In this document: positions 58,686 through 64,000 of the stretch, piece after piece
How positions within the stretch are numbered: the first letter of the stretch is position 1
Layout of the letters: each line of letters starts with the position of its first letter
Origin: Dehalococcoidia bacterium
Lineage (GTDB): Bacteria > Chloroflexota > Dehalococcoidia > Lucifugimonadales > UBA3495
Direction: 5' to 3'
DNA: 64,000 nt
Assembly (NCBI GenBank): GCA_022823505.1
Contig: JAJEIA010000100.1
Coordinates: 27,113-91,112, forward strand
The notes under the pieces: model-generated
What the model saw: the letters and a program-made list of their open reading frames with translations, nothing else
Databases searched by the model: none
Told to the model about the DNA's origin: nothing
Translations under genes and position numbers: made by a program

Positions 58686-60629
58686 ATGGCTATGACATGG
58701 CGAAGTACGATCGGGACGGTTATGACGGCTACCCTGGTTGTTCTTCTGCTATCCGTCGCTTGCACCGAGCCGGAAGCGGCGCCGGCTCGCACCTCGGCCG
58801 GCGAACCCGCCGGCGCGTCACCGACGCCGGCGGTTACGGCCACGCCACCGGCCACGGCCACGACGGCTCCGGTCGCCACACCGTCCCCAACGCCAACCCC
58901 GGAGCCCAGGCCAACCGCTGCCCCGGTACCCACACGCACTCCTACCCCCACGCCGGCGCCAACAGCGCTTCCGACCCAAACTCCCGAGCCGACGCCAGCT
59001 CCGACGTCTACTCCCACGCCCACCCAGGGCCCGACGCCAACTCCATCGCCGCCCAGTCCCTTGGCCAAGCTTGAACACGGCGTATGGCTGGAATCCAACG
59101 CGCCCGCTTTGGCGGTGAAGCTCAGAGATTTGCCATGGGTCGCTGACGGAGTGGACGAAAACGAGCGAGAAACGGCCGAACTCCTGATTGCGTCGGCCCG
59201 TCAGCATCCGGAAGTTTTCGCTGCCCTGTTGACGAAACCGTGGATCGTGGACGACGTCACCCCAGCCGAAACCGACGCCATCTATGGCTTGACCCGAACT
59301 CCGCTGTTCTCGGAAGGCCTGGTGGACAGATTGCTGGAAATGTCGTGGGCGCAGGAAAACATTACTCCCCAACAAGGGAAAACCATTGGCTATCTGTACC
59401 GGGCCATACGGTGGGCGCCTGACATCTCCGACGAATTACTGGAGTACGGCTGGCTGGAACCCGCCGTCACCTCCGACGAAGTGGTCGCTTTGGAGTACCT
59501 GTACAAAGCCGGTCGGTACGTAGACAACCTAGCCGAGAAACTCGTGGGGAAGCCGTGGGTCGAGGACGGCATCACCTCACAGGAGGCGTCAGTGATCCGC
59601 AACCTGTATTTGATAGCCCGCGCCCAGGACGAATCCCTGGAGGCGGAGACCAATGCGATAGCGGTTGAACTGGCGGACATGGCGTTTCTCGACAGTATTG
59701 AGGGAGCGGACAGCCAGGCCGTGGAATCCCTTCGCAAGCTGGAGCGTGATAACACCGCGCAATTCCTGGAGGTCATGGATCATCCCGTCATCAATGACGG
59801 TATCACCGACCAGGAAACCAAGTTGGTCGCCCTACTGTGGGGGACCAACACCTACAAGCCGGAGTACGTGGATGACGTTTTAACCCAAACCGGAATCTTC
59901 GTGGAGGAGAAAACCATCCAATTGCCGCTTTCCGGCGAGGTTCTGTTGGCCGTTTTTCGCCACCGTGACCAGGTGACACCCGCCATGGATTACCTGGAAC
60001 ACAGTGCAACATTCATGGAGGATGTGATGGCCAACCCGCTACCGGCCAACTATCTGGCTGTGTTTTTCACCGACGCGCTACCCGAAGGCGTTGGGGGAAA
60101 ACACTTCGGCACCTACATCGGGGCGCAACCTCACTTTGACGTTGTAGGAACCGCCAGGTGGAAACACACTCCGTTCGTAATAGCCCATGAGGTGGCCCAC
60201 CGCTACTGGTCGGGCAACAAATGGGATTGGACCGATGAAGGGCTCGCGGTGTTTCTTGCCACCCTTTCCGAAAACCGCAGAACCGGTTTCCCGGTCGAAG
60301 CCAGAAAACGGCCGTGCGTTTCGGCGCAGACCATCGGCGAGCTTGAAGCCAGGTACACCGAGGAAACCGGAACCGAAGGGGACAGTTGTAACTATCCGTT
60401 GGGCGAAGCGCTATTTTTGGACCTGTACCACAGCCTGGGCGAGGAGACCTTCACCCAAGGCTTGCGTCGGCTCTACGCGAAGGAATTGAACGACGACCCT
60501 GCGGACGATTGCGAGGGAACTCAGCTGCGCATCTGCCACGTTGTCGCGGCGTTCAAGGATGGCGCTTCGAAAAACGTCGCATCGATGGTAGACGAGGTCG
60601 TGATGCGCCGGTACGGACCATTGCCGTGA
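58686..60629 (+). CDS. stalked lipoprotein zinc metallopeptidase with helical repeats
   Basis: This 647-residue protein has a signal peptide ending LLLSVAC, a Pro/Thr stalk (about 30-125), then six or so degenerate ~50-residue repeats. Each repeat carries a PW-DG-T-E-ETxxIxxL theme ([56 protein letters not shown]). The C-terminal domain has [11 protein letters not shown] (HExxH near residue 501) and [11 protein letters not shown], the glutamate ligand, as in peptidase MA clan proteins. It would act outside the membrane. Substrate is unknown. The repeats may bind the target or the enzyme itself. Confidence 0.88.
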   Translation: MAMTWRSTIGTVMTATLVVLLLSVACTEPEAAPARTSAGEPAGASPTPAVTATPPATATTAPVATPSPTPTPEPRPTAAPVPTRTPTPTPAPTALPTQTPEPTPAPTSTPTPTQGPTPTPSPPSPLAKLEHGVWLESNAPALAVKLRDLPWVADGVDENERETAELLIASARQHPEVFAALLTKPWIVDDVTPAETDAIYGLTRTPLFSEGLVDRLLEMSWAQENITPQQGKTIGYLYRAIRWAPDISDELLEYGWLEPAVTSDEVVALEYLYKAGRYVDNLAEKLVGKPWVEDGITSQEASVIRNLYLIARAQDESLEAETNAIAVELADMAFLDSIEGADSQAVESLRKLERDNTAQFLEVMDHPVINDGITDQETKLVALLWGTNTYKPEYVDDVLTQTGIFVEEKTIQLPLSGEVLLAVFRHRDQVTPAMDYLEHSATFMEDVMANPLPANYLAVFFTDALPEGVGGKHFGTYIGAQPHFDVVGTARWKHTPFVIAHEVAHRYWSGNKWDWTDEGLAVFLATLSENRRTGFPVEARKRPCVSAQTIGELEARYTEETGTEGDSCNYPLGEALFLDLYHSLGEETFTQGLRRLYAKELNDDPADDCEGTQLRICHVVAAFKDGASKNVASMVDEVVMRRYGPLP

Positions 60630-60918
60630 AGCGTGTGTGGATACGAACCCCGCCCGGTTGACCATTCGACTCCAACCTGCTCATGGGGGTTCGCAATTAT
60701 ACTCCGGGAAACACGCCAAATTCGTGCTGATCGCCTACTCGCCTGAATCGGTTTCAACAAAGTTGGTCAGCCATGCGGGCTTCGCGAAGGTTGCCATGTA
60801 GACACACAGAAGATCATTGGCGTCGATGCAGCGGCCCACCGGCCACGAAGGGCACTCTGAAACTGCCGCTTGGGAAGCGCTTCATCGCCGCCTTTTTGAT
60901 TCACCAAGAGGTGTTGAG

Positions 60919-62619
60919 TTGCGTAAACCCGCCGTAGCTGCAGCGGTCGTTGGAGTGGCGCTGATCTTCGTCATGGCCTGCTTCACGCAGCCGGCCGCAC
61001 CGGCTCCAACTCGGGAAGAGACACCCATTCCCACGCCCACCAAAATGCCAACGCACCCGCCCACGCCGATGCCCACGTTATCGGCCCGGGCTGAACCCGC
61101 GGCCAGGGTCGACACGACGACCCCTGACCCAACCGTGGCACCCGCGCCCACACCCACGATAATTCCCACGGCCCCTCCTGCGCGTCCGGATACTCCCGTG
61201 CCGACCCCCACCGCTCGGCCCACCCCGCCGGCGACGAATCCACCCGTGCCCGCACCCACAGCAGCGCCGCCCACACCGGTCGCAGAACCGACGTCAACAA
61301 GTTCAGCGCCGGCGCCTACTGGGACGGCGACGCCCACGGCAACAGCCGAATCCGCAGCGCCAGTAACCGACCGAGACGTGCTGGAGATTTTCTACCACGC
61401 AACGGGCGGAGACGACTGGGTCAATAACGACGGCTGGCTTGGGGACGCTCCAATTCGACGATGGTACGGGGTGACCGTCGACGCCGCAGGCAGGGTTACC
61501 GAACTGAATCTCGAGAAGAACGGCTTGACCGGCCCCATACCACCGGAGTTGGCCCACCTTGAAGGGTTGACGCGCCTGTCACTCTGGGATAACCGGTTGC
61601 ATGGCGACATCCCGGCGGCCCTTGGAAGCTTGAGCAACCTTGAAGTTCTTTGGCTGGGATTCAACGAACTGACCGGCGAGATACCGCCAGAGTTGGCCGG
61701 TCTCAATAGGCTGACGCGCCTGAATCTCTCGGACAACCCGCTGGCGACGGACCACATACCGACCTGGCTGTTCGATATGACCGCTCTCGAGCAATTGGGT
61801 CTCGGACACACTTCGCGGGTCGGAGTGATACCGCCAGAGTTGGTCCGTCTCACCAACCTGAAGTATCTGGACCTCTGGGATAATCATTTGTATGGGACGA
61901 TACCCCCGGAACTGGGTGATCTGAGTAGTCTGGAACGGTTGAGCCTGGCCAACAACGAACTTGGCGGAACAATTCCGCGGGAACTGGGCAATTTGATCCA
62001 TCTGGAACACTTGCAACTAAATGCCAACCAGTTTAGCGGAAGGATACCCCCACAACTGGGCAGTCTAATTGATCTCGAACATCTGCTGCTGGCCGACAAT
62101 CAGCTTGGCGGAAAGATACCGCCAGAACTGGGTGAGTTGACTAATCTGAAACGATTGGCCTTGGGCAAAAACCAACTGGCGGGGGAGATACCGAAACAGT
62201 TGAACAGATTGACTAAACTTGAACAGTTGTACCTCCACAACAACCGGCTCTCGGGTTCGCCACCAAGTTGGCTGGCGAATTTCGGAAGCCTGAAAGATTT
62301 AGGATTGAGCCGGAATCAACTGACCGGCCCCCTGCCTTCGTGGGTGGGCAGCCTATCCAATCTGCAGCGCTTGTGGCTCCACGGCAACGATTTCACCGGT
62401 ACTATCCCAGAAGAATTGGGAAGTTTGAGGAACTTAACACTCGTAACCCTGTCGCACAATCAACTTGACGGTACCATACCGAAAGAGCTGGGAAACCTCT
62501 CAAACTTGACCCTTCTACGTGTGGCGGGTAACGAGTTGACCGGATGCGTACCCTCGAAGCTCCAGGGCGTTGAGAACAATGATCTGGATAATCTCGGCTT
62601 GCCTTACTGTCGCAACTGA
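60919..62619 (+). CDS. stalked leucine-rich-repeat lipoprotein (TTG start)
   Basis: This protein has 566 residues from TTG 60919, preceded by AGAGGTG; a start at 60817 or ATG 60826 would put about 30 charged residues before the signal. The signal ends LIFVMAC. A Pro/Thr stalk (about 25-150) leads to a cap (DVLEIFYHATGGDDWVNNDGW) and about 13 leucine-rich repeats of the plant-like NxLxGxIPxELGxLxxL type. A C-terminal Cys pair (TGCVPSKL and LPYCRN) closes the array. Such LRR domains bind proteins or glycans. It is the last of four stalked lipoproteins. Confidence 0.9.
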   Translation: MRKPAVAAAVVGVALIFVMACFTQPAAPAPTREETPIPTPTKMPTHPPTPMPTLSARAEPAARVDTTTPDPTVAPAPTPTIIPTAPPARPDTPVPTPTARPTPPATNPPVPAPTAAPPTPVAEPTSTSSAPAPTGTATPTATAESAAPVTDRDVLEIFYHATGGDDWVNNDGWLGDAPIRRWYGVTVDAAGRVTELNLEKNGLTGPIPPELAHLEGLTRLSLWDNRLHGDIPAALGSLSNLEVLWLGFNELTGEIPPELAGLNRLTRLNLSDNPLATDHIPTWLFDMTALEQLGLGHTSRVGVIPPELVRLTNLKYLDLWDNHLYGTIPPELGDLSSLERLSLANNELGGTIPRELGNLIHLEHLQLNANQFSGRIPPQLGSLIDLEHLLLADNQLGGKIPPELGELTNLKRLALGKNQLAGEIPKQLNRLTKLEQLYLHNNRLSGSPPSWLANFGSLKDLGLSRNQLTGPLPSWVGSLSNLQRLWLHGNDFTGTIPEELGSLRNLTLVTLSHNQLDGTIPKELGNLSNLTLLRVAGNELTGCVPSKLQGVENNDLDNLGLPYCRN

Positions 62620-62657
62620 CCAGGTATGTTTCACCAACCATGGGTGCCGGTTAGCGT

Positions 62658-62987
62658 TCAGAGGGTGAATTTAGTGATGGAGAGAGGGGTTCTGCCGTGG
62701 TCGTAGGGTTGCAGGCCATTCCATTTGACCAGGATGTTGAACGCGGCCACGGTGTAGGCCAAGCGGGCCTCGAAACCATCCCAAGCCCGGTGGTGCATGG
62801 TCTTCGTGCCCCAGACCACCCACATCCACGTAAAGCGGGCCAATCCACCCGTGCGCGAAGTAACGGACACGACCGCAAGGCACGGCAGGCCGAAGATCAC
62901 CCGGAATGCGGACGTGGACGCGGCGTCAACGGGGCGGATTGCTTTGGCGCGTTTGAGTTCAACCCGACCGGATGGACCGGCCCGCAT
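62658..62987 (-). pseudogene. transposase-like C-terminal remnant
   Basis: The minus frame ends HHRAWDGFEARLAYTVAAFN, ILVKWNGLQPYDHGRTPLSI, a pattern common at the C-terminus of DDE transposases found in Chloroflexota. Upstream of about 62800 the frame shows no clear domain (FRVIFGLPCLAVVSVTS). No intact catalytic part or terminal repeats are seen. Family cannot be assigned. Confidence 0.45.
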
Positions 62988-63022
62988 CGTCAGCCTGGAC
63001 CGGTCCGAGCCCTACCGGTGCG

Positions 63023-63778
63023 TCATTCGGGTTCGGTCGGACGCACCACTATCTGCCGGGCCACGTCGTAGCCGATGGACACGCGGTCCGCTTCCGTTTC
63101 CACCTGCATGACGCCAAGGTAGGGCATTCCCTCAAGGAGCGTCATCCTTCTGCCCGGCACCAGTCGCGCGCTATCCAGGAACCGGAGCAATTCCGCGTTC
63201 TCCTCAGGCACCCGGTCAACGACATACTCCGTGCCGGTGTCCGCGCTGTCCAGCGTCATCGATCCCGGTGTCGCTCCAGTGGCGCCGCTACCGGGAATCG
63301 GCCACCCAAAGGGAGAGTGCGTGGGATTGCCCAGGCGTTCTTTCAACTTGGTCACCAGGGCTTCCGACATCCCATGTTCCAACTGGTGCGCCTCGATGTG
63401 TGCCTCGTGCAGGTCCATGCCCAGCAGGCGTACCACCATCCATTCGGCCAACCGGTGGCGCAGGGCGATGTTTCCGCCCTCCTCCCTGCCCTTGTCGGTC
63501 AGCCGGATCCGCTTGTCTCCTCCCACGTCCACCAGACCCTGCTGCTGCATTCGGCGCAGCATTCCGGCCACGGACGGCACCGAGGTCCCCAATTCCTCCG
63601 TCGGAGGCAGTTGGCGCAGCGCCTCGGTAAGCTGGGTCAGCGTTGGGGATTCCTCCGCTTCCCACATCTTGTACAGCGAAAGCAGGTAATTCTCCGTTAC
63701 CGGCGACAGTCGCTCGGATACGTTGGTCCTCCGATTTCGGGAACTGGATGTGGTATCGGCTTTGCGTGGGCGGGGCAC
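63023..63778 (-). CDS. DtxR/MntR family metal-dependent regulator
   Basis: The protein has 251 residues from GTG 63778; the frame runs to 63868 but without a better start. The winged helix is LSPVTENYLLSLYKMWEAEE, with SVAGMLRRMQQQGLVDVGG. The dimerisation part holds metal ligands in LHEAHIEAHQLEHGMSEAL. A FeoA/SH3-like C-terminus (LVPGRRMTLLEGMPYLGVMQV) follows. It should repress metal uptake or detox genes when loaded with Fe2+ or Mn2+. A TATAAT at 63818-63813 precedes it. The nearest possible targets are the decayed siderophore genes 8 kb away. Confidence 0.88.
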   Translation of the reverse strand: MPRPRKADTTSSSRNRRTNVSERLSPVTENYLLSLYKMWEAEESPTLTQLTEALRQLPPTEELGTSVPSVAGMLRRMQQQGLVDVGGDKRIRLTDKGREEGGNIALRHRLAEWMVVRLLGMDLHEAHIEAHQLEHGMSEALVTKLKERLGNPTHSPFGWPIPGSGATGATPGSMTLDSADTGTEYVVDRVPEENAELLRFLDSARLVPGRRMTLLEGMPYLGVMQVETEADRVSIGYDVARQIVVRPTEPE

Positions 63779-63875
63779 GGCATATCCTGTGAAAGCGCAA
63801 GAGTATGCGGGGATTATACTCCACCGGCCGGGCAGCGATGCGGCCGACGGCACGCAGGCCCAGGGCAATCGCGTC

Positions 63876-64000
63876 TTATCCGAGGAGGATTTTGAGCAGG
63901 TAGTCTTCGTCCCATCCGGCGTTCAGGCGTTTCCCCTGGATGCCTACTTTCAGGGTTTTCTCATTTTTCAACAGGTTGTGTCCGATCTGCCGCAGGGTGT
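63876..64000 (-). CDS. ISAs1-family transposase C-terminus (runs off window)
   Basis: The minus frame at the window edge reads [40 protein letters not shown], then TAA at 63878-63876. This is the typical C-terminal end of ISAs1-like transposases (KGIKGKR-AGWD-DYLL). About 41 residues are visible. Whether the rest is intact lies outside the window. Confidence 0.7.
   Translation of the reverse strand, partial: TLRQIGHNLLKNEKTLKVGIQGKRLNAGWDEDYLLKILLG

Overview
The window is GC-rich bacterial chromosomal DNA with dense, mostly short operons. Several signs suggest a Gram-positive-type (monoderm) member of Chloroflexota, probably in or near Dehalococcoidia/SAR202. These are many stalked lipoproteins with no outer-membrane protein, RNase Y with YmdB, PlsY, a LexA box of the GAAC-N4-GTTC type, paired flavin-dependent oxidoreductases, and a TRAP system. 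The lineage is an inference from gene content, because no 16S gene is present.

Layout. 1-9485 is a catabolic stretch: amidohydrolase, two-domain-fold enzymes (VOC, GMC, lactonase), an LLM monooxygenase/acyl-CoA-dehydrogenase-like pair and a cytoplasmic NMT1-like binding protein. It is interrupted by a VapBC45-like toxin-antitoxin pair next to tRNA-Ala(UGC). 9486-10648 holds a decayed IS4 transposase. 10649-18122 starts with the L21-L27-L31 ribosomal genes behind a near-consensus promoter, then YqhQ-like, Uma2, hydrolase, MFS and orphan genes. 18568-22955 (minus) holds a VOC protein and a translation-linked group: VLRF1-like peptidyl-tRNA hydrolase, DinJ-YafQ and MutS2. 23052-32418 holds a DinB/tetrapyrrole-methylase fusion, a beta-hydroxyacid dehydrogenase, crotonase, a cyclophilin lipoprotein, RraA-like protein, an NDUFA9-like reductase, FolC and FabF. 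32974-42305 runs through a small secreted protein, MFS, PNPOx-like protein, RNase Y, YmdB, PHP phosphoesterase, PlsY, a zinc-finger membrane protein, RecX and RecA. 42432-45246 contains glutaredoxin, MoxR, a nucleotidyltransferase and a decayed HicBA module.

45362-52971 is a TRAP transporter cluster. It has one DctM and one DctQ, but both substrate-binding lipoproteins are about twice the normal length and each carries two complete DctP-like domains. This is the most unusual system in the window. 53124-55071 is a gene graveyard: a SwmB-like surface-protein fragment and a collapsed siderophore ABC locus. 55358-62619 is a co-directional run of four lipoproteins built alike: lipobox, then a 90-150 residue Pro/Thr-rich stalk, then a domain (two serine hydrolases, a metallopeptidase, a leucine-rich repeat protein). 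The window ends with a DtxR-type metal regulator between transposase remnants.

Non-coding structure includes three dispersed ~107-bp hairpin repeats, a pair of ~155-bp palindromic repeats, a LexA operator in the recA promoter, two TGC-TAYAAT boxes placed for leaderless transcription of mutS2 and fabF, and repeated use of TTG start codons behind strong Shine-Dalgarno sequences.
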